NCBI GenBank assembly: GCA_937996795.1
Contig: CALKUH010000009.1
Span: forward strand, 1-32,681
Source of the DNA: an uncultured Verrucomicrobiota bacterium
Lineage (GTDB): Bacteria > Verrucomicrobiota > Kiritimatiellia > CAIVKH01
Length of the DNA: 32,681 nucleotides
Direction: 5' to 3'
Shown here one piece after another: positions 1 through 7,323 of this stretch (the first letter of the stretch is position 1; every line of letters begins with the position of its first letter). A program made the translations under genes and the position numbers. The notes beneath the pieces were generated by a model that searched no databases, was not told the origin of the DNA, and saw only the letters and a program-made list of their open reading frames with translations.

Positions 1-897
1 CGCGGCGGCGGCGATCGCGTGGGCGTAGTCCGCCACGGTTTTCGCGCCGATGATGATGGTGTGCGTGGCGGGCTCGTCGAGCAGCCAGCGCAGGGCGAGC
101 TGGGTCATCGAACGCGCGGGCGTCACCCACTGATCGAACACGGCGTAGCGGGCGAACTCGGCGGCACGGGCGGCCTCGTCCTGCGGCACACGGGCGGCGC
201 GGATGTCGTCGGGGGCAAACTGCGGAGGCGCATGGAAATAGCGTCCGCTCAACCGCCCGCCCGCGAACGCGCCGCGCACGACACCACCCGCGCCCACGGC
301 GCGCTGCCAGTCGATCAACGCGCGCGGCACGCTGACAAGGTTGTGCGCGTACTGCACGACATCGAGGATGCCGAGCTGGTGCAGCCACCGGCACTGGGCG
401 AGGTCGTTCGTCGACATGCCGACCGCGCGCACCTTGCCCTCCTGCCGGAGCCGCTGCAGCGCGCCAGCCGCCTCCTCGGCCTCCCCGGGGCCCGGATGGA
501 CATGGTAGAGGTAGACGTCGATGTAATCCGTCCCAAGCCGCCGCAGCGAGCCCTCGAGCGAGACGGGCAGGCGTTCCGGCCTGACGCTGTTCACGCGCTC
601 GCCGTTGGGACCCCGCCACGCGCCCCACTTGGTGCTGACGATCCACCGGTCGCGGCGCCCGCGGATCGCGCGGCCCACCCGCCGCTCGCTTTCGCCCGCG
701 CCATACTGCTCCGCCGTGTCGATAAAGTTCACGCCGAGTTCGCCAACGCGCCGGATCAGGTCAACCGCGTGCGCCTCCCCCACGTCGGGGTGGCCGTCGG
801 CCTTGCCGTCCAGCAGCAGCGGACCGCCCAACTGCCACGCACCGATCCCGATTTCGGACACTCTCAACCCGGTCTTCCCCAACTCGCGTTGCTTCAT
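1..897 (-). CDS. Aldo/keto reductase (3' end cut by window edge)
   Basis: Reading the minus strand from ATG at 897 gives 299 codons with no stop before the window edge, so the C-terminus is missing. The protein begins MKQRELGKTGLRVSEIGIG, the usual opening of the AKR (beta/alpha)8-barrel family. The catalytic tetrad is visible: Asp60 and Tyr65 in FIDTAEQYG, Lys90 in IVSTKWG and His132 in YLYHVH. The visible end, with TIIIGAKTV, matches the C-terminal NADP(H)-binding strand of the family, so only a short tail should be missing. It is expected to be a cytosolic NADPH-dependent oxidoreductase; the substrate cannot be read from sequence. It is divergent from the molybdenum hydroxylase operon, and a TATCGT hexamer lies 6 nt before the ATG. 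Confidence 0.9.
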   Translation of the reverse strand, partial: MKQRELGKTGLRVSEIGIGAWQLGGPLLLDGKADGHPDVGEAHAVDLIRRVGELGVNFIDTAEQYGAGESERRVGRAIRGRRDRWIVSTKWGAWRGPNGERVNSVRPERLPVSLEGSLRRLGTDYIDVYLYHVHPGPGEAEEAAGALQRLRQEGKVRAVGMSTNDLAQCRWLHQLGILDVVQYAHNLVSVPRALIDWQRAVGAGGVVRGAFAGGRLSGRYFHAPPQFAPDDIRAARVPQDEAARAAEFARYAVFDQWVTPARSMTQLALRWLLDEPATHTIIIGAKTVADYAHAIAAAA

Positions 898-903
898 GCG
901 CAC

Positions 904-932
904 ACGATACGGCAACCCGCTGATCGTTGCAC
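904..932 (-). promoter_or_regulatory. Candidate promoter of the aldo/keto reductase
   Basis: On the minus strand GTGCAA (927-932), a 17-nt spacer and TATCGT (904-909) precede the ATG at 897 by 6 nt. The -10 is convincing and the -35 is weak. A start point 6-8 nt downstream would fall on or next to the ATG, making the mRNA leaderless. Confidence 0.4.
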
Positions 933-968
933 CTCTTCCTGCGATCCGCGCGCCATTCGTTTCGGGAT

Positions 969-997
969 TTGCACCGCATCGCACCAGCCGCTATGCT
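969..997 (+). promoter_or_regulatory. Promoter of the molybdenum hydroxylase operon
   Basis: TTGCAC (969-974), a 17-nt spacer and TATGCT (992-997) form a good sigma-70-type promoter about 32 nt before the ATG at 1030. It is divergent from the aldo/keto reductase promoter within the same 130-bp spacer. Confidence 0.6.
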
Positions 998-1029
998 TTC
1001 AACCGGCCATGGGGGCCACCGGATGATTC

Positions 1030-3336
1030 ATGAGCACGACGGTTTCAGCGTATCGGCATGTCGGCCAGGGGCTGCCGCGCCTCGACGGGGATGAGAAGGT
1101 GCGGGGCCTCGCCGCCTACGCCGATGACATCCCGGTTCCGGACGGCTGGTACGGCCATGTGGTCCGCTCGCCGGTTTCGCGCGGGCGCCTGAAGAAGCTC
1201 GTGTTCGATCCCGCGTTCGACTGGTCGCGCGTCTGCGTCGTCACACCGGCTGACATCCCGGGCGAGAACATCGTGGACATGATCGGCCGCGACATGCCGT
1301 TCCTCGCGCACGACTGGATCCAGTACAAGGGCGAACCGCTCGCCCTGATCGCCGCGCCGACCCGCGCGCTCGCCCGCGAAGCAGGCAGCTTCGTGCGCGC
1401 CGAGATCGAGGAACACCCGCCGCTGCTGACGCTGCGCGACATGATCGCGGAGTACAAACGGGACCCCTCCGCGCTGCACCAGCTCGCGGCGCAAACCATT
1501 TCCAAGGGCAGCGTCGAACAGGGGTTCGCGGCCGCGGACCTCGTCGTCGAAGGCGAATACTGGGCCGGCCACCAGGAACAGCTCTACATCGAACCGCAGG
1601 GCATGGTCGCGTTCCCCGAGCCGGACGGCGGCGTGTTCATCCAGGGCAGCCTGCAGTGCCCCTACTACATCGCGCCGGAACTCATCGTCACGCTGAACCT
1701 GCCGCTGGAAAAAATCCGCGTAAAACAGACCGCGGTCGGCGGCGCGTTCGGCGGCAAGGAGGAGTTCCCCACCCTGATCGCCGGCTATTGCGCGCTGCTC
1801 GCGCTGAAATGCCGCAAGCCGGTGAAAATCATCTACGACCGGCACCAGGACATCCTCTACACCACGAAACGCCACCCCGTCTGGGTCCGCCACCGCACCG
1901 GATTAACACGCGACGGCGCCATCACCGCGATGCAGGTGGACTTCGTCCTCGACGGCGGCGCGTACACCACACTGAGCCCGGTCGTGATGTACCGCGGCAT
2001 CCTGCACACGACGCTGGGCTACAAATGCCCGCATGTCTTCGTTGACGGGCATGTGTACCGCACGAATACGTTTCCGAACGGCGCGTTCCGCGGCTTCGGC
2101 GCGCCGCAGGCGATCTGGGCGCTGGAGTCGCACATCGACCGCTGCGCGTCGGCGCTCGGCATGACGCCCGAGGGGTTCCGCCTGCGGAACGCGCTGCACC
2201 TCGGCGACGCGACGGCGACCGGCCAGGTCCTCTCGGAGCCGATGGGCACACCGGACGTGCTGGAAAAAACACTCGCCCGCTCCGACTTCACGCGAAAACG
2301 CGCGCGCTGCTCGCGGGGCGATCCCTCCGCGAAGAAATGGTACGGCATCGGCCTCGCGTTCTTCGGCCACGGCTCCGGCTTCACCGGCGACGGCGAGTCG
2401 CGCCTGAAGGCGAAGGCCGCGCTCGACCTGGAACTCCTCGACGACGGCGCGCCCGGCGTCAACATCCGCATCAGTTCCACCGAAATGGGCCAGGGCACCT
2501 TCACGATCATGCCGCAGATCGCGGCGGACGGACTCGGCCTCCCGATGGCGCGCGTGCGCTGCCCGCACCCCGACACGAAGTACGTCCCCGACAGCGGCCC
2601 GACCGTCGCGTCCCGCACGACCATGGTCGTCGGCAGCACCGTGTTCGGCGCGGCGCAGAAACTGAAAACGCTGCTCGAGACCTACGCGTCGGAAACATAT
2701 TTCGGCGGCGCGCCGGCCGAGCTGGTGGACGGCCGGTTCCGCAACCGCTACACGACCGACACGCAGTCCTTCGACGCCGTCGCGCGCCGGCTCATCCAGG
2801 AGCGCGGCCCGCAGCGGGTGTACAACCAGTTCCAGCTGCCGCCGACGATCAAGTGGGACCAGAAGACCTTCCGCGGCGACTCCTATCCCTCCTACTCGTG
2901 GGGCTGCAACGTGGCGGAGGTGGAGATTGATCCGCTTACGCTCGAACTCAAGGTGACGAAGATCACATCCGTCTGGGATATCGGCCGCCTCATCAACCCG
3001 GTCCTCGCCAAGGGCCAGATCGAAGGCGGCCTCGTGCAGGCGCTCGGCTACGCGGTGATGGAGAAGATCGGGATCAAGGACGGCCTCTACGACGCGAGTC
3101 GCATGCAGACCTACGTCGTCCCCACCGCGCTCGACGTGCCGGACATGATCGTCGAGTTCATCGAATACCCCTACACCCACGGCGCGCCCGGCGCAAAAGG
3201 CGTCGGCGAGATCCCGATGGACGGCCTCGCCCCCGCCATCGCCAACGCCGTCGAAGCCGCCACCGGCCACCGCATCACCGACCTCCCCATCACACCGGAA
3301 AAGTTGCTGGCATCACGGGAACTACAGGCAACGTGA
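1030..3336 (+). CDS. Molybdenum hydroxylase large (Mo-cofactor) subunit, xanthine dehydrogenase family
   Basis: A 768-residue protein matching the molybdopterin-binding subunit of xanthine dehydrogenase/CoxL-type hydroxylases. The N-terminal part (LDGDEKVRGLAAYADD) is the a/b-hammerhead domain. Cofactor-contact motifs follow in the expected order: GGAFGGKEE near residue 238, FRGFGAPQ near 353, EMGQGTFT near 490, and GAKGVGEIP near 724, whose Glu is the catalytic base in the family. Length is normal for a stand-alone Mo subunit. Subunits for [2Fe-2S] (3987) and FAD (4536) follow in the same direction, so the complex is of the separate-polypeptide type. It hydroxylates an aromatic heterocycle or aldehyde with water as oxygen donor; the sequence does not say which. 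A higBA pair interrupts the operon directly downstream. Confidence 0.93.
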   Translation: MSTTVSAYRHVGQGLPRLDGDEKVRGLAAYADDIPVPDGWYGHVVRSPVSRGRLKKLVFDPAFDWSRVCVVTPADIPGENIVDMIGRDMPFLAHDWIQYKGEPLALIAAPTRALAREAGSFVRAEIEEHPPLLTLRDMIAEYKRDPSALHQLAAQTISKGSVEQGFAAADLVVEGEYWAGHQEQLYIEPQGMVAFPEPDGGVFIQGSLQCPYYIAPELIVTLNLPLEKIRVKQTAVGGAFGGKEEFPTLIAGYCALLALKCRKPVKIIYDRHQDILYTTKRHPVWVRHRTGLTRDGAITAMQVDFVLDGGAYTTLSPVVMYRGILHTTLGYKCPHVFVDGHVYRTNTFPNGAFRGFGAPQAIWALESHIDRCASALGMTPEGFRLRNALHLGDATATGQVLSEPMGTPDVLEKTLARSDFTRKRARCSRGDPSAKKWYGIGLAFFGHGSGFTGDGESRLKAKAALDLELLDDGAPGVNIRISSTEMGQGTFTIMPQIAADGLGLPMARVRCPHPDTKYVPDSGPTVASRTTMVVGSTVFGAAQKLKTLLETYASETYFGGAPAELVDGRFRNRYTTDTQSFDAVARRLIQERGPQRVYNQFQLPPTIKWDQKTFRGDSYPSYSWGCNVAEVEIDPLTLELKVTKITSVWDIGRLINPVLAKGQIEGGLVQALGYAVMEKIGIKDGLYDASRMQTYVVPTALDVPDMIVEFIEYPYTHGAPGAKGVGEIPMDGLAPAIANAVEAATGHRITDLPITPEKLLASRELQAT

Positions 3337-3342
3337 AGAGGA

Positions 3343-3370
3343 TTGACAATATACGCCAATGGCGTATGGA
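3343..3370 (+). promoter_or_regulatory. Toxin-antitoxin promoter with embedded inverted-repeat operator
   Basis: TTGACA (3343-3348), a 16-nt spacer and TATGGA (3365-3370) look like a promoter. Within it lies the perfect inverted repeat ATACGCC-AAT-GGCGTAT (3351-3367), which spans the spacer and the -10. This is where the HigA-type antitoxin would be expected to bind for autorepression. The ATG of the toxin overlaps the -10 box, so either the real start codon is slightly downstream (GTG 3379 or TTG 3382) or the true -10 differs. Confidence 0.6.
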
Positions 3371-3693
3371 TGGAGATCGTGTTGTTTATCGAGACATCGG
3401 TCTTCACGCGAGAGATCAAGCGGCTTTTGCCGGAGGCGGAGTATAGGAAGCTGCAGCGCGCACTCCTTCTGAGACCGAGCATGGGAGACATCATTCCCGG
3501 TGCGGGCGGCTTGCGAAAAGTGCGTTGGGGGCTTCCGGGGAAAGGAAAGCGCGGGGCGTTAAGAATCATTTATTTCTGGGACGTGCCGGACAGGATTTAC
3601 CTGCTGCTACCCTACCGCAAGAATGAGCAGGAAGACCTCACGCCCGGGCAACTGAAGACGCTGATGCAACTGATGAGGAATGATTGGGCATGA
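3370..3693 (+). CDS. higB: RelE/HigB-type toxin
   Basis: A 107-residue basic protein (MEIVLFIETSVFTREI..., LRKVRWGLPGKGKRG, RIIYFWDVPDRIYLLLPYRKNEQEDLT) typical of HigB-2/RelE-like mRNA interferases, which cut mRNA at the ribosome. The conserved core LRKxRW...KGKRG-xRIIY, followed by an aromatic/basic strand and the KNEQxDL turn, is all present, so the toxin looks intact. A reading frame runs back to TTG 3343, but that lies inside the promoter; ATG 3370 fits the family N-terminus. Its stop overlaps the antitoxin start (ATGA, 3690-3693). Toxin-first order is typical of HigBA. It lies between two subunit genes of a molybdenum hydroxylase operon, which suggests insertion. Confidence 0.88.
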   Translation: MEIVLFIETSVFTREIKRLLPEAEYRKLQRALLLRPSMGDIIPGAGGLRKVRWGLPGKGKRGALRIIYFWDVPDRIYLLLPYRKNEQEDLTPGQLKTLMQLMRNDWA

Positions 3694-3983
3694 AAGACGT
3701 CGAGTTCAACAAACTGGTGGCCAGCCTCAAGGAGGCCGGGCAGATTCGCTCGGGCCAGAAGAAACCCAGTCGCGTGTATGAAATGAAAGCGCCTGAAATC
3801 AAGATGGTGCGCGAGCGGATCAGCGCCTCGCAGGAGGAATTTGCGCGCATGATCGGCGTCAGCGCCCGAACCCTGCAAAATTGGGAGCAAGGCCGGCGGC
3901 GGCCCGAAGGCCCCGCGCAGGCCCTGCTGCATGTCGCGGCGCGAAATCCCCGCGCCGTTCGCGATGCGCTTCAATCGGGATAA
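3690..3983 (+). CDS. higA: HigA-type antitoxin, XRE helix-turn-helix
   Basis: A 97-residue protein whose second half (VRERISASQEEFARMIGVSARTLQNWEQGRRRPEG) is a clear XRE-type helix-turn-helix, at about residues 37-75. It should neutralise the upstream toxin and repress the promoter at 3343. The start ATG 3690 overlaps the toxin stop in ATGA; a TTG two codons upstream is also in frame but unneeded. It ends 3 nt before the [2Fe-2S] subunit, so the downstream hydroxylase genes may be transcribed from the toxin-antitoxin promoter and come under antitoxin control. Confidence 0.9.
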   Translation: MKDVEFNKLVASLKEAGQIRSGQKKPSRVYEMKAPEIKMVRERISASQEEFARMIGVSARTLQNWEQGRRRPEGPAQALLHVAARNPRAVRDALQSG

Positions 3984-3986
3984 CCC

Positions 3987-4487
3987 ATGAGCAAAATCAT
4001 CCGCACTTGGACGGTCAATGGCGAGTCGCGCACGGCGGAGTTTCCGCCGATGCGGCGGTTGCTCGACGTGTTGCGCGAGAATCTCGGCCTGAAGGGCACG
4101 AAGGAAGGGTGCGGCGAGGGCGAGTGCGGGGCCTGCTCCGTTCTCCTCAACGGCGAACCGGTCACCTCCTGCCTCATCGCCGCGGGCCAGGTGCCGGATG
4201 GCGCGGAACTCCTCACCGTCGAGGGCCTGGAGCAAACGGAGGGCGGACGCCTGCTCCAGAAATTGTATGTCGAAAAAGGCGCGGCCCAGTGCGGGTTCTG
4301 CATCCCGGGGATGCTCATCGCCTCCTACGCCTACCTGCGCAACGGCGCGCGCGATCCCGCGGAAACCGCCCTGCGCGACGCGCACGCGGGCAACATTTGC
4401 CGCTGCACCGGCTACGCCAAAATCGTCGAAGCCGTCCAGGCCGCGGCGGAGCAGTGGCCCGCGAAGGAAGTGAACCGTAATCAGTGA
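3987..4487 (+). CDS. Molybdenum hydroxylase [2Fe-2S] subunit
   Basis: A 166-residue small subunit carrying both iron-sulfur clusters. The N-terminal plant-ferredoxin-type cluster uses Cys42, Cys47, Cys50 and Cys62 (KEGCGEGECGAC...C). The C-terminal four-helix domain uses Cys102, Cys105, Cys138 and Cys140 (CGFC...CRCTGY). All eight ligands are present. It carries electrons from the Mo centre in the 1030 product to FAD in the 4536 product. It starts 3 nt after the antitoxin stop. Confidence 0.96.
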   Translation: MSKIIRTWTVNGESRTAEFPPMRRLLDVLRENLGLKGTKEGCGEGECGACSVLLNGEPVTSCLIAAGQVPDGAELLTVEGLEQTEGGRLLQKLYVEKGAAQCGFCIPGMLIASYAYLRNGARDPAETALRDAHAGNICRCTGYAKIVEAVQAAAEQWPAKEVNRNQ

Positions 4488-4503
4488 CCCGTGATCCGTT
4501 GTT

Positions 4504-4527
4504 GTAGCCGCGGTCGGCGACCGCGGT
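4504..4527. repeat. TGTAG-type hairpin repeat, single copy
   Basis: TGTAG followed by CCGCGGTC (4508-4515), loop GGC and GACCGCGG (4519-4526). It is a copy of the dispersed hairpin family also found at 5397, 12357 and 23052. It separates the [2Fe-2S] and FAD subunit genes, upstream of the preferred FAD start. Confidence 0.75.
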
Positions 4528-4535
4528 GGATGTGT

Positions 4536-5402
4536 ATGAAAAATCTCGAAGAAAGCATATTTCTGGAACCCGCAACCCTCGCGGAGGCGCTTCGGTTCCA
4601 GGCCGATGAAGCCACGCGGGGATTGCCGCTCGCGGGCGGCACGGATTTGATGGTCCAGTGGGAGGCGGGCGTGCGGATGGCCCCGTCGCGCGTCCTGAAC
4701 CTTAAAGGCCTCGCGGAATTGCACGGACTGTCGGTCGCGGGCGGATCGCTGGTGATCGGCGCCGGCGTCACGCACGCGATGCTGCGCCGCTCGCCGCTGG
4801 TGCGGCAGCACGCGCCCTCGCTCGCCGAAGCGGCGGCCACGGTCGGCGGCGCGCAGATCCAGGCGCTCGGCACGATCGGCGGCAGCATCGGCAACGCGAG
4901 TCCCGCGGGCGATCTCGCGCCGTCGCTGCTGGTGGCGCATGCGGACGTCGAGGTCGCAAGCGTGCGCGGCGCACGGCGCCTCGCGCTGTCGAAATTCCTG
5001 GTCGGCTACCGCAAGCTCGACCTCGCGCCGGACGAACTGATCCTTCGCTTCCACGTGCCCGTGTTGCCCGCCGGCGCGAGCGAAACGTGGCGCAAGCTCG
5101 GCCCGCGCGCGGCGCAGGCGATTTCCAAGGTGATGGGCAGCTATCGCGGGCGCGTGGAAAACGGGCATATCGCGGACTTCGCCGTCGCGCTCGGCAGCGT
5201 CGCGCCCACGGCCATTCGGCTCCCGCAGACGGAGGCCTGGCTGCGCGGCCGCGCGCTCAACGCCGATACGCTGGACGGCGCGGAGCAGCGCGCCTCCGCC
5301 GAGGTCACGCCCATCGCCGACATCCGGTCCACCGCGGAGTACCGCCGCTGGGTCAGCGGCCGCCTCGTCCGCGGCTTCCTTGAACACCTCGCCTCCCTGT
5401 AG
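4536..5402 (+). CDS. Molybdenum hydroxylase FAD subunit
   Basis: A 288-residue protein of the CoxM/XDH-B FAD-binding family. The FAD pyrophosphate motifs are LPLAGGTDLMVQWE near residue 28 and LGTIGGSIGNASPAGDLAP near residue 110; the C-terminal CO-dehydrogenase flavoprotein domain includes WRKLGPRAAQAISKV. ATG 4536 is chosen because the frame upstream to GTG 4491 is translated hairpin repeat (RCCSRGRRPRW), unlike the family N-terminus. The last codons are CTG TAG, and this TAG belongs to the repeat beginning at 5397. It completes the hydroxylase with the 1030 and 3987 products. Confidence 0.93.
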   Translation: MKNLEESIFLEPATLAEALRFQADEATRGLPLAGGTDLMVQWEAGVRMAPSRVLNLKGLAELHGLSVAGGSLVIGAGVTHAMLRRSPLVRQHAPSLAEAAATVGGAQIQALGTIGGSIGNASPAGDLAPSLLVAHADVEVASVRGARRLALSKFLVGYRKLDLAPDELILRFHVPVLPAGASETWRKLGPRAAQAISKVMGSYRGRVENGHIADFAVALGSVAPTAIRLPQTEAWLRGRALNADTLDGAEQRASAEVTPIADIRSTAEYRRWVSGRLVRGFLEHLASL

Positions 5403-5457
5403 CCGCGCACGCCGGGCGCGGTTGTCTTGCCGACGCGGTCAGCGACCGCGTCTACAG
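5397..5457. repeat. Paired hairpin repeat bounded by CTGTAG and CTACAG
   Basis: A 61-bp unit starts with CTGTAG (5397-5402) and ends with CTACAG (5452-5457). The left half is a CCGCGC/GCGCGG hairpin. The right half is the perfect stem GACGCGGTC (5432-5440), loop AGC, GACCGCGTC (5444-5452). The two halves are head to head, resembling a REP pair (BIME). The TAG at 5400-5402 is also the stop codon of the FAD subunit gene. Confidence 0.8.
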
Positions 5458-5472
5458 ATGGGCGCGGAATTC

Positions 5473-5535
5473 TTTTTGCAGGGTCTGTAAATTACAGACG
5501 TTGCGGACGCCCCAACTCGTTTTTGCAGACGTTGC
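5473..5535. repeat. Short mosaic repeat with a 17-bp palindrome
   Basis: TTTTTGCAG occurs at 5473-5481 and 5520-5528; CAGACGTTGC occurs at 5495-5504 and 5526-5535. In the second copy the two are fused; in the first they are separated by the near-palindrome GTCTGTAA-A-TTACAGAC (5483-5499). It lies between the hydroxylase repeat and the 3' end of the glycosyltransferase gene. Function unknown. Confidence 0.6.
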
Positions 5536-5549
5536 ACATTCCCGCGCGG

Positions 5550-7262
5550 CTATTTCCAGCGCTGGCGGTCGGTGAGGAAGAGCTGGTCGAGGTTGCCGAG
5601 GGGGAAGCCCTGGGTCAGCGGGAAGTCGGACGGGATGCGGCCCTCGAGGATCGGGAACCAGGTGCGGTACGGGCCGCTCACGAGCGAGCGCACGTACTCG
5701 CGGTCGCGCGTGATGGTGGTGAAGTAGAGGCCGCTGACGCGCTTGAGGGTGTCGTTGATTTCGTAGAATTCGTCGAGGCTCGCGGGGAGCAGGAGCGAGT
5801 TGCGGCTGCCGTACCACGCCGTCGCCCACGGCATGTCGGTGCACAGCAATTCCTCGGGGTTGAGCATGCGGCTGACGTGCACGATGTAGGGCGGGTAATA
5901 CGGCGGATACGGCACGCCGGTGCGCGGGGGGAGCAGCGTGAGCAGGAGCGGCAGCGCGCCGATGGCGATGAAGCCGCCGGTCACGCCCATGCGCAGCAGC
6001 GGGATGCGAAGCTGCATGCGGTCGAGCAGGATGTAGAAGAAGGCGACGGCGTAGAGGACGACGAACGGCAGGAACAGGTAGAGCAGGCGATAGGAGGGCT
6101 GGCCGAAGATCGCCGCGACGGGGAGGACGAACGCGAGCCCGGCGGCGAGGCACCAGCGCAGGCGGCGGACGTTTTCGCGCGCGAACGAGTAGAAGAAGGT
6201 CGTGAAAAAGATGCCCGCGAGGATGCCGTCGCCGATCAGGCGCATGTGGTTTTGGTAGAGGTCGGCAAAGCCGAGCATCAGCTTGGGCCGCAGCGTGGCG
6301 AGGATGCCGGCGATCTTTAGGTCCTGCGCCAGCGTGCGCTCGAAGAGGTTGTCGGCGAGCGGGTCCGCGCCGTTCAGCGACAGGTAGGGCGCGAGGCCGA
6401 ACAGGCCGCCGCTGACCATCAGGTTGCGCGCGAGCCATGGCGAGATGACGAGCAGGAACACGAGCAGGAACAGCGGGATGAGCTTGCCCGCGTGCGGGCG
6501 GATCGACCAGCCGAGCAGCAACGCAATGGCGGGGACGATGGCGACGGTTCCGTAGCGCGTCAGGAAGGCGAGTCCGCAGAAGAGGCCCGCAAGCACCGTC
6601 GCGAGGATCCAGCCCCACGGGCGCCCGCCGGCCTGGTGCCGGCTGCCCGCCATCAACACCGCATACCACGCGGCGGTGATCCACAGCGTCGCGAGCGGGA
6701 ACGAGAGCCCGGAGATGCTCATGCCCCACACGGCGTCGCTCACAAAGAACATCGTGATGCCGAGCAGGGCGACGCGTCCGTCGAAGAGGTGGCGCGCGAT
6801 CAGGAAAATCAACAGGCCCGTCAGGATGCTGCACAGGTGACCGAGCGGAACGACGACCCACTGCTCCGGCGGAAACGTGCGCGCAGGGCGGTCGGAGGAA
6901 AACGCGCCTTCAAACAGCTTGAAGCCGCCGGCCAGGAGCGCGGGATAGAGCGGCGGGTTCACGATGTCGGGATGCTGCGCGATTTTCGGGTCGTGGCCGG
7001 GCGATTTTTCGATCAGGTACCACATGCTGGCCGGGCGGATGTGCTGCGTCGTGAACTTCCCGGTCATCATCAGGTTGCGCCCGAGTTGCGCGAGGTCCAT
7101 CGCCTCGGCGTCCTTCAGGCCGCGGAACTGCGTCGCGGTGTAGAGGACCATGATCGACAGCAGCATCAGCAGGTAGAGGCCGAACTTGATGAGGCGCAGG
7201 CCGATGCCGACATCGACGTTGTAGACGATGTCCTGGATTTTGGATTCAAACGGGCGTGCCAT
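5550..7262 (-). CDS. GT39/ArnT-like membrane glycosyltransferase
   Basis: A 570-residue polytopic membrane protein. After a first membrane span (about residues 25-45) comes a periplasmic loop with KDAEAMDLAQLGRNLM and QHPDIVNPPLYPALL, the arrangement seen in dolichyl/undecaprenyl-phosphate-sugar-dependent transferases (PMT/ArnT clan), where the acidic residues of the first loop are catalytic. About ten more hydrophobic segments follow, then a soluble C-terminal tail. It likely moves a sugar from a lipid carrier to a protein or envelope glycan on the outer face of the inner membrane; donor and acceptor are unknown. It lies 61 bp downstream of the response regulator gene but has its own promoter. 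A second, diverged member is at 24666. Confidence 0.82.
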   Translation of the reverse strand: MARPFESKIQDIVYNVDVGIGLRLIKFGLYLLMLLSIMVLYTATQFRGLKDAEAMDLAQLGRNLMMTGKFTTQHIRPASMWYLIEKSPGHDPKIAQHPDIVNPPLYPALLAGGFKLFEGAFSSDRPARTFPPEQWVVVPLGHLCSILTGLLIFLIARHLFDGRVALLGITMFFVSDAVWGMSISGLSFPLATLWITAAWYAVLMAGSRHQAGGRPWGWILATVLAGLFCGLAFLTRYGTVAIVPAIALLLGWSIRPHAGKLIPLFLLVFLLVISPWLARNLMVSGGLFGLAPYLSLNGADPLADNLFERTLAQDLKIAGILATLRPKLMLGFADLYQNHMRLIGDGILAGIFFTTFFYSFARENVRRLRWCLAAGLAFVLPVAAIFGQPSYRLLYLFLPFVVLYAVAFFYILLDRMQLRIPLLRMGVTGGFIAIGALPLLLTLLPPRTGVPYPPYYPPYIVHVSRMLNPEELLCTDMPWATAWYGSRNSLLLPASLDEFYEINDTLKRVSGLYFTTITRDREYVRSLVSGPYRTWFPILEGRIPSDFPLTQGFPLGNLDQLFLTDRQRWK

Positions 7263-7271
7263 GACACACGG

Positions 7272-7300
7272 ATACTAGGCGGGCCGCGCAGGCGCTGCAA
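7272..7300 (-). promoter_or_regulatory. Promoter of the GT39-like gene
   Basis: On the minus strand TTGCAG (7295-7300), a 17-nt spacer and TAGTAT (7272-7277). The -10 ends 9 nt before the ATG at 7262, leaving at most a few nucleotides of leader and no room for a Shine-Dalgarno. Confidence 0.6.
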
Positions 7301-7323
7301 CGCCGGAGATGAGGCGCGGCGCG

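Noticed and set aside
5399..5457. Intrinsic terminator after the FAD subunit gene
   Set aside because: The hairpins are strong but no T run follows, and the same structure recurs elsewhere as a repeat, so it is listed as a repeat although it may also slow transcription.
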